Shown: piece by piece, positions 1 through 12,000 of the stretch | How the letters are laid out: the number at the start of each line of letters is the position of its first letter | Numbering within the stretch: the first letter of the stretch is position 1 | From: Chamaea fasciata | Taxonomy: Eukaryota > Chordata > Aves > Passeriformes > Sylviidae | Assembly: GCA_029207755.1 (NCBI GenBank) | Contig: JARCOQ010000232.1 | Coordinates: forward strand, 62,001-126,000 | Length of the DNA stretch: 64,000 bases | Direction: 5' to 3' | Translations under genes and position numbers: made by a program | The notes under the pieces: generated by a model | Seen by the model: the letters and a program-made list of their open reading frames with translations, nothing else | Told to the model about the DNA's origin: nothing | Database searches by the model: none

Positions 1-29
1 GGGTGCAGGCAGGTAGAGCAGCAGCAGAA

Positions 30-92
30 ATGGAGAGCAGTGATGCCAGGGAGCAGCAACGGCTTGACCCGACGGAAAGGCGACGGAATCAG
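30..92 (+). CDS. HYDIN: HYDIN exon E1 (putative 5'-proximal exon)
   Basis: A 21-codon open segment starts at an ATG in good context (G at -3, G at +4) and ends on a consensus donor, CAG|GTAAGT. It ends in phase 0, matching E2. It contains EQQRLDPTERRRNQ, a charged stretch plausible for the divergent HYDIN N-terminus. There is no in-frame stop between the window edge and the ATG, so this may be an internal exon truncated by the edge rather than the initiating exon. Support is from splice signal and phase only. Confidence 0.5.
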
Positions 93-3000
93 GTAAGTGG
101 GATTTTGGGGTAAGGGATACAGAGTGGACAAAACTGCTAAACAGCATTATAACTCTTGAACTGATTTTAACTAAACATTCCAACTCTATAGCCAACAACT
201 TATAACTCCATAACAATTCTCATCCATCACAATAACCTTTTGACATTGTTCAGCAAAATATCACCTCATCTCTCACACCTCCTCTGGTACTGTTCTCTTC
301 TTACTGATGTCTAAGTTCTAGATGAAAAAAAGATATTTGCAGTTGTGTGGGCCTCAGTTTCCCTGTCTCAGAACAACGGACATCCCAAAATTGTTTCCCA
401 TGGAGTCTGATGTAAATTTATGGGTTTTACTTCCTCCGTGAGTCCTCAGTCAGTGCCCCAGAGCTCTGTGACCTCATGGGCACAGGGCAGTGCTTAAGGT
501 AAGTGCTGCCTGGCATTCTGGAGAAGGAAACCCGGAGAAATAGGTGCCAAAAGAGCAGCTTGGCTTGAGCCTGCTCTCTGTGGCCCTGCAGCTCTTGATC
601 AGCTGAGAGCAGAGGTGGGTGAGCTACTGTTTCCCTAGTGTGGCCTGGGCAGAGGTGCTCGCCATGAGTCTGTACTTCAGTGGGGATCAGTGTAAGATTC
701 TCCTTCATGAACCTTCCTCCCAGCAGCTGAACGTCTCCCTGCTCTCTCTTGCCTCTCCAGCTGTCATCAACTCCCCGGAAAAAGAGATCGTTTCGCGTTT
801 CCCCACCAGAGGTGGTATTTCAGAACTTTGTCGTTCATGAGGTCTATGAAATGGTGGTGTCTCTCATGAATAAGGGCGAGGTAAGTGCTGGGACATGGAG
901 TGTTAACACTGTGCTGGAAGAGTGGTGTAATTCCCATAGTGTACAGCAAAGCAAGTTATCTGCTGCAGCACATCCAGAAGAAAATGTCTCAGCATCTTGT
1001 TCTGCACGATGGTGGAAATCTTCCTGTGCTGGGAACTCTCCCCTGATTTTGCCCATGGGCTGACAGTATCTATCCCAAAGGAGTTTCCTTCTTTTGAAAG
1101 CTCTGATTGATAGGAATGTTGAGGGTTGTACAGTTCTTACCTGCTCTCATGCTTTGCTTGAGTCTATACCACATCTTGTGTCTCCTTGGTTAATCTTGGT
1201 TCCTGGTAGGAATTTCTGCCTCTCTCAGCCTGTTTGGCTCCCTTTGTGCAGCTCACAGTCAAAGCTCAGGGGCTGAGTCGTCTACGCTTTCTGCTGGAAT
1301 CACTATCATTAGTGGCACTGGCACGGCAGGAAATGTTCTGAAACAGCCCTGGAATCAGATTGATGTAGCAGAAGCAGTAGGAGGCCTTTAGGTGCCACTT
1401 CAGGCTCCTGCTAAGCTTCATCCAGCTCTGCTCAGGTTTTCCAAAAGCAGCATGGTGCTCTGCTTTCCCTTTGGAGAACCACAGCACATCCAAAGCCATG
1501 TGCTCCTGTTTTGCAGTTTCCCAAGAGAGCTGAGAGGGAAAAAGTTGAAAAACGTCAGCAGTCGTGTTGGACTCTAAAGGGGAAAACTGAGACCATTTGA
1601 ATTTCAGTCAGGGAAACATTTTCTTAAATGAGGCTTGTGCCAAGAGTGGGCTGGTGGGAAGAGACAGGAAGGACTCAAAATCATCTGGTTTAGACTTTTT
1701 GAGAGCATTTTGGTGCTCAGGGGTTGATATCTATGTGTTGAAAATGCATGTTTGCTGTGTCTGTGTATCCCAGAGAGCAGAACTTGGCCTGCTGGCTGCA
1801 AGCGGGAATGCCCAGCAGCCCAGCTTGCCTGCACAGGCAGCAAGAACCCCTGGAGAGCCAAGGTTGGCTTTTAATACTGAAACCACACTGTGAGTCAGTG
1901 CTGGTCATGTTTTGAAATATTCCCCCCGCAGGCCCGGCCCCCCTCCCCGGGGCTAGCTCTGGAGAGGCTTTGGAGGAATATCTCCGAAGGGACAGGACAA
2001 AAGATTTCAAAAGAGGTTCTTACCCCCAGATTATTCCAAGTCGTTTATTCCTCAAAGGGGTCCAGGGGCCGAAAGAGAGAGAACAAAGAAATCCAGGGGT
2101 CTTATCTAGTCTCCTATTTTGGGAGGGTCCTGGCATTCAGCCAATTAGGTGTGGACATGTAGGGAGGAAATTCCAGAAGGGTCAAAAGGCGAGAGACCAT
2201 TCCCCTAAAGAATTGCAAGGTTTCTCCAGGAGGAAAATGCCTTTGAAGCCCGCAGTCAACAGGCACAACCTGTCTGTGTTTCCATCACTTTCGGGGAGGT
2301 GATTGCTGTAATCAGTTGATGATTCTTCCTTGCTGCTTTACTGGCGCTTTAAATTCTCTTTGTCATCTCCCTTTTTTAGGGATTGCTGTGTTCCTTCTTT
2401 TGCTTTTCAGGTTTGCATTTGTTCCCAGTAAGGCCACAGTGTTTGGTCTCCTCTCTTGCTGCTCTGCCTGCATGACTGTATCCCCCAGAACTGCCCTATC
2501 CAAAGCTGACCTGCTAGAAAGGAATTTCTTCCTCCCCGCAGGAGAATGTGCTGTTATGCTTTCAGGTAGCCCATTCCCTCCGTGGAACACGACTGCATAG
2601 CTGTGTGCAGGCAGAAATCAGCAGGTTTTTGGCCCTGTTGAATATGCAGATGATTTGGTTCAGGTGCTCTTGTCTCCATCCTGCCGGTGCTGACCTGCTC
2701 GGCCCTTCCTTCCCACCAGGCACTGCCCTACTGCCCCTGGCCAAAATGCTGGAGCCAGACAGAAGGGATTCAAGTTCACCCTTGGGAATTCTGTGCCTGT
2801 ACCTCCACAGCAGAAAGGGCTTTGGAAAAGGGGTCAAGGAAGGACGTCACCAGGGCATGGACAGGTCTCCTCTTGTCCTGTTTCCTCAAGTGGCAAAATC
2901 ATGGTTCCATGTCTTTCCTGCAGAATCTTCAGGGGGTGCAGGTCTCCATGGAGAGCTCACCTTACTTCCAGCTGGCGGGCCCCAGTGATGCATGCCGTGC

Positions 3001-6000
3001 CGTGCCAGGAGGCGCCATTACCGATGTGCGCGTCCACTTCACTCCTGACGAGAACAAGGTGAGACTGGAGGAGCCAAAACACAGAATTATCTCCAAAGCC
3101 ATTGTTGTCCCTGCACTCTGGGTACAGCCCATGCTGTGAGCTTGGCTCCAGGCCGTGGGCAGGCAGCCTGCAGCCAGTCCCAGCTTGGCATGTGCTGTCA
3201 GGCCCTGCACCCAGGCCTGACAGGCCCTGCTTCCCCTCGCTGCACATTCCTCTGAGCATTCCCAAGGGAAGAAAGATGCCCAGGGAACAGTAGGCAAACG
3301 GTAGAGGGGTGTTGATAGATGTCTGGCCATCTCTAGGTATAGTGGAAGGGGTTTCATTATTCTGCAAAGTACTAGAGGAACAAAGAGGTCAGAGAGCTTT
3401 CCGCCTTCCTGACGGGCAACAGCTTCCCTGCCTCACCCGGGGCTGGAGCAAGGACGGTGCTTTTTCACACCCTCTGTTCTCCAGCCTTGCGGCTGTGCTG
3501 TCCCAGAGCACAGCTGACCATGATACGGCTGCAAGGCCAGGGCAGAGGATGTGCTGTGCCCGTGGGCCCAGCCTGGCACAGGCACACTGAGCTCTAGGTG
3601 CCCTTAGTCAGCAGGAGCTTGGTGAGCTGCAGGGGACTTGGACACCTGCCTGAAAGAGCTCGTGTAGGGCAGGTACAGCCTGCAGGCAGGCAGACCTGTG
3701 GGCCCAGAGCCGGTGGCAGCGACACTGCTGCGGCTCTGTCTTCATGCCTGTCACTGTGGCTGCTCTGTCAGCTGGCGCCCATTCCATGCCAATTGTGCTT
3801 TTGCGTGATAGTTTGAACACCAGTGCCGAGGCCCTGGCAAGTCTGCTCTCAGCGCTGTGATCTGGAGGCTCGTTCATACAGAGGGGTTTAGGACATGGCA
3901 TGGAAGGGAGGAGGCCTTGCAGGGAAACAAAGAGAGGCTCTTTGCAACAGCATCCTGCTACCTCTTAGCACTGTTCTTCTCGTGACTTGGTTGGAGAGGC
4001 AAAGTTAGAGGGGAGTTCTGAGCAAACAGATATTTCTACACCAGGCCAGAGGTCCAGGATCTCTTTGGGTGCAGCTGTTCTCTCAGTTTCCTTTTGCTGC
4101 TTAGATTCAGTTTAACACTTTGTCCTATTCTCAATCAGTGGGAATATAGTAACCTAAGGAGGAATGTCCTGTGTTCCCTAGCTCCATGTTCCTTAGAAGG
4201 GACTTAGGAATTATTTAACATCATTAAAATTGAGAGTAAAAATTATGGTGGCCCTGGGCACTTGTCTGTATGACCCAAGTGACACAAGAGCTTAATGCCA
4301 CTGAGATAGGTTTTGCAAAGTGCACTGCTGCCTTTAAAATGTGAGATATTAGTAGAACTTATTGTTCATTTGGGGGTGGAATAGGTAAATTGATACCCTT
4401 GAAGGGATATAGGAAATGGCTTTTCTTCTGCCATGGAGATGGCACCAAATGACCTGTGCTGAGACAGTTTCTTTTCCTGCAGGTTTATTCCCATGAGCTC
4501 GTCTGCGTCAGTGGAGAGGAAAGGATAGTTGTGCCAATTCGGGCCATCCCTGCCCGAGCTATCCTGGACTTCCCAGACGAGCTGGACTTCTCAAAGTGTC
4601 CAGTCAAGGGCAGCACCCGCAAGAGTCTGCTGATTCAGAATTGTGGTAGTGTGGCAGCTCATTACCAGCTGAGCACCGAGAGGTGAGGCAGCTCATCTGT
4701 CCTTGTGCAAAACACCTTTGGGGGATAACAGAGTTGGGAAAGAACAACAAAAGGAACCAGAGCATGGGAGCTGCTGCCCTGCGTCGCCGGCTGGAAATGG
4801 GCAGGATGGATGGCATCTGCTCTTGCTTTCAGTGTTCTTAGCAGGATGCAGCCTTTGAGCTTTCTCTGCCCCAGATTTCCTGGGGGGTGCTGGAACATGT
4901 TAGTTGCTGGCTTGCGCCCTCCTGAGCACAAGCAGCTTCTGAAATGGGTACTCACCACTGTCAGCCAAACAGACCCATTCTCTGGGAGGACACAGGCACA
5001 TGGCTTTCCAGTGGTGCCTGCATCAGATGCCCAACATGAGCTGTGTTGCAGGCAGCCGGTGCAGTTCCTGTTACTTAAAGCTGATCTGATTTCCCTTGTC
5101 AGCTGAGGGCATCAGTCCCCTCTTCTGTTCCACGATGAACCTTTGAAAGCCGGTTTAAAATTTCAAACACGTGCTTTAAATCTCTGAATAAGGTCGTGCC
5201 CCCTTTCATTGAGATCTCATTTTACATATTCTGAAGTTCCTGTGTTTCTGCTGTTTTTTCATTTTGGTTTGTGTTAAATGTTTGCCAAAAGATCATGAAT
5301 TCTTCATTGGGAACTTTCATAAATGTCAAGCTCCTCCAAGGCCTATCAATACACCACATGCCCATAGGCATAGGCACAGGTGTATTAGAAACATGAGACA
5401 TTTAGTGACTATGTGAAAAGCAATTGGGCTGATTTAGAAGATAAAAGTATAGAATAACTTTCTCTAGAGGGGACCTCTGGAAATTGTCCGAGCAAATACG
5501 CTGCTCAAAGCAAGACCAGTGTCCGGGGATTGCAAGGGGCCATTGGGAGATCTGGAGTTGTCTTTAGATGCCATACAAGGAAACAAACATACAAATGGAC
5601 TAGTTAAAAAGCCGAAGAAGACCTATTAAAACCCCTCCATGACCTTATCTTTTCTGCCTGTCGGGTGCAGTAGTGATTCATTGAAAGGGTAGATCTAACA
5701 GGATGAGAACTATCTTAAGGAACAGCTGACAATTAACTCACTATATTGCTCTAATCAAGCCATAAAAGGCCAAAATTTATCCTGCCAGCCCCATCTCTTG
5801 GCAGTGGTTTTCATTTGGTTATTATAGCGTCAGGGATGTCTCCTTCACAGTCCTTCTTATCTGTGGGCTCAGGGAACAGCTTAGTGATGTTGACTGAAAT
5901 TCAGAGGAGTTAAGTTTAACTGTAGAGCTTGTGTCCTTGGGTCTTGGGGAGCCAGGTCTATATGAGAGATGACTGCTACAGCAGGAACAGGGGAGTCTGG

Positions 6001-9000
6001 TGGGTACAGCCTGGGGTGGGATGTAGGAGATGCAAGGGCTGATTTGCACTCAGTTTTTCAGCCCTGACAACTGAAACTTGGCTGGATCCTCTTCTCCTGG
6101 TAATTTGAAAATAAGAAGATATCTTCTTTCTCACGCAACCCCTGAGGTCACTCCCAGGAGTGTTATTCACATCCTGCCATCTGAGGGCAGGAGTATGTAA
6201 CATGGGGCAGGAGTGGGAAGGGAAGGGAAGGGAAGGGAAGGGAAGGGAAGGGAAGGGAAGGGAAGGGAAGGGAAGGGAAGGGAAGGGAAGGGAAGGGAAG
6301 GGAAGGGAAGGGAAGGGAAGGGAAGGGAAGGGAAGGGAAGGGAAGGGAAGGGAAGGGAAGGGAAGGGAAGGGAAGGGAAGGGAAGGGAAGGGAAGGGAAG
6401 GGAAGGGAAGGGAAGGGAAGGGAAGGGAAGGGAAGGGGAGTGCTGAAGTGTGGCCAGGGACTCCCTTAACTGGCAGCTTCTCTTTCTGGCAAAATTCCTG
6501 ACAAAACAATAAGAAAAAAATCCTGTGCCTTGCCCACACCAGGCACCGATCCCCCAAGCCCCAGCAGAGACCTGCAGCAGTGCTGGCTCACCCTCGGGGC
6601 AGATGTGGGAGCTCGTACAGTAATCGGGCTCCGGGGCTGCTGGGGCCTTGTCTTTCCTCCTCTCTCCCCAAAGTCTCACATCCAGCACATAAACATTGCT
6701 GGCCCAAGGCTTCTCCATCAGCCACTAGTGATGTTCTCACTAGTGGTAATGGAGCAGGTCAGGCCCATAACTGCAGCAATAGGTCCTTAGTGAGCAGAAC
6801 CTGAAGCAAGTTCATCAGCTGTCACTACTGACATGAATGAAATTCAGCTTGCCAGATGTTCTCTATATTTTTGTGTGTGATAAGTTCATCACCAAACTCC
6901 CCAGAACACCCTTTCTGTGCACAGATTGACCACCAGCAAAGCACTGAGGAACTTTTGTTTCCTCAGTGGGGCTGTGGAAGAGCACAAAGCCCAGCAACTT
7001 CTGGGCAGAAGCACATTTCACCTGAGCTGTCCCTGAGCATCAAAGCACGGAGTCTTGTGTTTGTCAGGCAAGAACTGTTCACCTGGTGACCAATCCTAAT
7101 TGCTCCTGTTACATCCAAAGTGCACCAAGACATTTGCGTAATTATTTCCAACACATTGCGCAGAGTTTGTCTGGTGAGCCAAGCAAACAGTTACCAGCCT
7201 GGATGACAACCCAGGGCCCCAGACTGCACTGCTGGTAAATACACAAAACCCTCCTGTTCTGCCTCCTCGATGTGCTCCTGCTAATGGTGCTTCATATGGC
7301 TGGGATTGGATCCTTCAGATTGTAAATGGCATCCTCCTTTTGGGTCTTGTTTCCATGTCACTGTATTGCTCTAATCTGCATTTGCACTCTTTCAGAGTTT
7401 TGATTGCTCCTTTTTGTAGAGCAGCTTTCATTGAAATGCTGACAAAATGTGCTAATTCAGGATCTTTTCAAGGTAAAATAAACCAAAGAGCCACGCTGCA
7501 AATTCAACAGTAGTTATTCCGTGGTCTTCAAGAGAAAGTTCCTTCTCCCTGTCTGATTCCTAGGCTGTAATCTCACAAGAGAGATAGTGCCCTAACATTT
7601 GCATCTCTTGAGAGGAAGTTTATAGGTAGCAGGAAATGAGAAATTCCTGAGGCAGTCAGCGTCAAGTTATGCATGCAGATAGCTCTTAACTCTCTCTGTG
7701 CTTTTCACAAACCATTCTCTGATGGGATTGCTGGCAGTCAGAAGGCTGGATGCAGAGTATGGGGGAGATTAGGTCGTTTTATCCCACAGGATCTTCTGAG
7801 GGCTGGATCTCCTCAGAAGTGGGTCAGTAGCTGTTTCTGATCCTGGCTGTTCTGTCTGTCTTGGCCGTAGTTTGTTTGCTCCCTGCTTGCCCAAGTGAGC
7901 TGAAGTGACCTGCACTGCAGAAAGAATGTCATGGCCAGAATTCCCCCCAAGTCCTGATCCTCTCTTTGTGTTGCAGTCCTTTCTCCGTGGTTCCAGCCGA
8001 AGGAATTCTGGGCCCTGGTCACACCATGCAGGTGACAGTGGGATTTCACCCGCTGACGTGCGGTGACCATTTCGGGTCCCTGGTGGCGCGCTGCATAGGT
8101 GAGTGCTGGGCAACGCATGGGACACAGGACAGTTCTCCACCATCACTCCCTGTTCATCCCCCTCAATTCCCTCTAGATGTACCTCCTCTGTTCCAGCTCT
8201 GCCCCAAAGAAAACTGAAATAGCTGGTGTTTAAATGGTTGAAAAAGTGGATCCCCTCTAACAGGGCTGAGATTTTTGGAATTCTGTTTTGCTGGGTGTTG
8301 CAGAGTGGAGGAAGGAGGAACCCTGATTCTCCACTACTGTGTGGCTACGCCTGGGTGAAGTTTTATTTTACTCCTGGGCAGTGCTGTATGTGAGCTGCGA
8401 GGTCTCCATCAGACTCTCTCCAATGCAGTGTATTTCTTGCACACCTCTGTCCTGTATGCCGCTTCTCCACTGGCTTGTCACAGACCCTTTTACTATGTTG
8501 CCCTCTACACATCCATGCAGTTTTTGCCTAATAACATCTTCAGGCCCTCAAGTTCCTGTATGGTGACAAATCAAGACAAATTTTTCCTCGTCCCCATTTC
8601 CCAGGCCGTTCATGCTGTTGCAAACCTCTCACATCTCCCATTTGATTTCTAGACTGAGGAATCCCATTCAGACTTCATATAGAAGCTGCTCTGTACTTAT
8701 TAATCTTTCCTTGTCCTTTTGTATTTAACCTGAAGTGCTCCATCTTGGTTTTTGAGATCAGGACAATATGAAATATTTCAAGACTGATGGGGCTGTGGGT
8801 TTGGACAGGAAGATGACGATGATGATGATTTTTATGGTGTTCATTTTGTAGTGGTTTGTCATATTGCAAAGCCAGGCTGGTTGTGTTTCCTCTCCTGTGT
8901 CCCCTCCTGCTGTGGGCTGTCACTTCACCTGTTCCTCTGGGTCTCCTTTTTCTGCCCACATGCCCCCAGGCGTATTTGCTTGTCAGCAACAAGGGATCCA

Positions 9001-12000
9001 AGGGATCAGGAGGGGCAGGAGTCTCGTGGGATGCGCAGGGGAGACCTCGGCAAGCCAGGATTGACCAGGGCTCCTCAGTGTCACCTGAAGGACTTTGATG
9101 CAGAAATCCCAGTGGTCTGAGTGGGTCACCTGAGCACATCTGACAAATCCCACTGTACATACTGTCACCTTGGGGCCAAATCTCTACAAACACCTTGGAA
9201 ATAAGGTGGTTAAGGAGGTGCCCAGGACATCCTCACGCAGTACACACAGAGCTGTCAGGACGTGATAAATGTACTGATCCATGGAACTGCTAATACATTT
9301 AAAAGCTATGACACTTTCTTCCGTGACCTGTGGTTTGCTTTGTTCCTTGTGCTTCCATCAGCAACTGAGCTAGCTGAGCAAAGACTCTGCTTTGTTCCAG
9401 GTGAAGAAAGTTTCTTCACATTCCTTCGCGCAGAAGCTGCAGATGTCAACATTGGATTGAGCACATATTCCATGAAGGTTGAGAAGACTTTCATCACCAC
9501 ATCAAGCCACACAAGCATGTTCATCAGAAACAGGAGTAACATCACAGCCCACTTCCAGTGGAAGATGTTTCCTACTGAGGAAGCCGACAATGAAGAGAAG
9601 AGGAGGTTGGTTTGAAAGATACGTTTCAGTGAGATACATGGCCCAAGACTGAAACTAATGCATGGCCTCAGGGGGGTGTTGGTGATTTTGAATGGTTTAG
9701 GCCAAGTAAACCATCCCTGGCATTAGGGTGTGTGTCCCTGGGCTGCAGGAGCTCAGCACAGCATTCCAGTTCCATTTATACTCCAACCAAGGATGGCATT
9801 TTGGGAAGGAAAGGTTGATTGCAATGACTGGATTTCCTCAAGTTCTAATTGGGCTTTTGCCTCCCTAATCTTCTTCCTACATGACCTGGCAACATCCTTA
9901 AACGTTTCCTGAGTTGCCAGCCCCTCTTTGCAAAGGCAATACGCCCTCTTTTTTCCCCTTAGTTCCTTCCAAATCTCCTTGCCCATCCAGGCTCGTTGTC
10001 TTCCCTGTCAGCTCATCTTTCAGCACACAGGGACAGTCTGTTCCTGTGCCTTCAAGACTTCTTTCTTGAAGTATGTCCATCCTTCCTGGACCCCTTTGTT
10101 TGTAAAGGCTGCTCCCCAAGGTCCTCTCCAAAACAGTCTCTTGAACAGGCCGAAGGCTGCCTTCCAGAAGACCAGAGTGGAAGTTTTGTTGATGCCCCTC
10201 CTTGTTTCACTGAATGTTGAAAACTCTGTTATTTCACAGTCACTGTACCCCCAGACAGTGGTGAACAGATGAAGTTCTTTTAGTTCTTAGGGAATCTCCT
10301 GGTGATATCCAGTACCTGGATCCCAGGGAGGCAGCAGGCTTCCCTGTGGAACGGATCCGCTCGATATACAGGGCCCTCATTTCCCCTTAGAAGGGATTCA
10401 CTTACTACCACTACCCTTCTTTTCTTCGTAATACTTTTTTCCAATTACATTTATTTTCATGCCAGTTTGTGTCCTAGCCTGTCACCAGGACATTTTGTTT
10501 TTCCTTACTTCCAGTCTTAGGGATGGTGTTAGCTCTAAGGCCTACTCTCCTGCTGTCAGAGATGCTTTTGAGATCTCAGAGCAGAGAGGACTTTTTTTTA
10601 TGAGAGGAGCTAGTGCAGGATCCTTTCCCTCTCTGGCCATTCTACTACCATGCACTGGGATGGGACCCAAAAAGCTCTGGATCCTGAAAAGATGATCTCT
10701 CCAGGAGTTTGCTGTCTGTCTCCTGCACCAAGAAGTCCCTTCCCCTCTCACAGCCTCTGTTTTCATGCATATAAAACCTTGGATGTCACTGAAGGGATGC
10801 GGTGCCTGAATTCATCAATTTCCTTTGGAAGTGCTCTGGGATGCTCTTGTGAAAGGCAGAGTAGGGAACAGGGCAGGTCCAAAATGGAAGAAACAAAGAG
10901 CGATGCTGGTAACACGTAACCACAACCCAGCTTCGTCTCCCTTTCCCAGGGAAGTCCTGCAGTGGGTGCTCCGTGATCTTTATCTGCTTCCCCTGAGCAG
11001 CTCAGTGGTAGGAAAAGCCAGCTGAGGTGGCTGGTGGATTCTCCCTCAGTTTTGGCAGAGGCTTTGAGGCAGGAGATTCTCTTGAGGGATGCTGGCTTTC
11101 CAAAGCTCTCCTGAGCTTGCAAGTGTGGAGTAAAGCTACCTGCTGAGCTAGTGCACAACAAGTTATCTTCTGATCCGATTGGGACCCTCGTGGCTTGGGG
11201 TCAGCCCTTGCTGGGGAGCTGCCGCTCCTCCCCAAGTGCTTTGCTCTCCCGCACTTCCGCTTCATCTGCAAATATGCGGCTCATTAAATGACCTGCTGGC
11301 TTTGTCTCTCCCTGCGGCTGCAGGCAGTGTGATTTGCTGGAGCCACCACCAAAGGTCTGGATGGAAGACTTCATGGAGGAGAAAAAATAAAGAAGGTGAA
11401 GGGCTTTTGTGAAAATTGCACCGCCCTCCTGAGCCAAAAGGTCCAGGAGGAGAAGGCAAAGGTGCAAGAAGACCCCCTGCTGTTCTCCAATGACTTTTGT
11501 TTTCATTGAGCCAATGGTAAGTGATAGCTGAGAACCTCATTTTCCTCCTCTTCCTTCTCTTCCTTCTCTTTCTCCTTGTCCTCCTCCTCTTCCTTCTCCT
11601 CCTTCTCCTCCTTCTCCTCCTCCTCCTCTTCCTCCTCCTCCTCCTCCTCCTCTTCCTTCTCCTCCTCCTCCTCCTCTTCCTCCTCCAGCCCACCCTACCC
11701 CCGCCCCTTCCCCCGGGTGCGGTCACTCAGCAGATCCTCAGCTGGCTCGCTGTGCTCAGAGGGAGGACATGGAGTTTCTGGTGCGGCTGCAGAGCTCACT
11801 GCTGAAAGTATTTCTGCCCTGCAGGCTCAAGGCAGGGCTGGGAGCCTGACAAAGCTGAGCTCTGCTGCCAGGGCTCGAGCTCAGGGCACTCCGTGTCCTT
11901 GAAGTGTCCACAGGGAGCAGTTTTTGTAGGTAGGGGCTCCCCCGACACGTGCTGCTGCGTGGGGTTCAGCGGAGGGTGTTGGAGCAGTGCCAGTTCACGG

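Larger units (their letters stand above)
4683..7976 (+). other. HYDIN: Intron 4 (copy 1)
   Basis: This large intron holds the (GGGAA)n array (6215-6437) and a 10-bp-stem hairpin (6722-6746). The remainder has no recognisable element. The copy-2 counterpart is 31222-34524. Confidence 0.6.

Noticed and set aside
5976..6718. Long open frames encoding Gly-Arg-Glu-Gly-Lys or Leu-Pro-Phe-Pro-Ser repeats
   Set aside because: These are direct translations of the (GGGAA)n array. A 5-bp unit without stop codons opens all frames.
8811..8829. GAT-repeat microsatellite
   Set aside because: Too short (about six triplets) to be of interest; identical in both copies.
9753..10131. Minus-strand protein-coding gene
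   Set aside because: The conserved frame is CR1 ORF2 with internal stops, a dead LINE fragment.
11262..11805. Arg/Lys-rich minus-strand and Leu/Ser-rich plus-strand frames
   Set aside because: They are translations of the CCT/CTT pyrimidine tract next to E7, with no conserved flanks.
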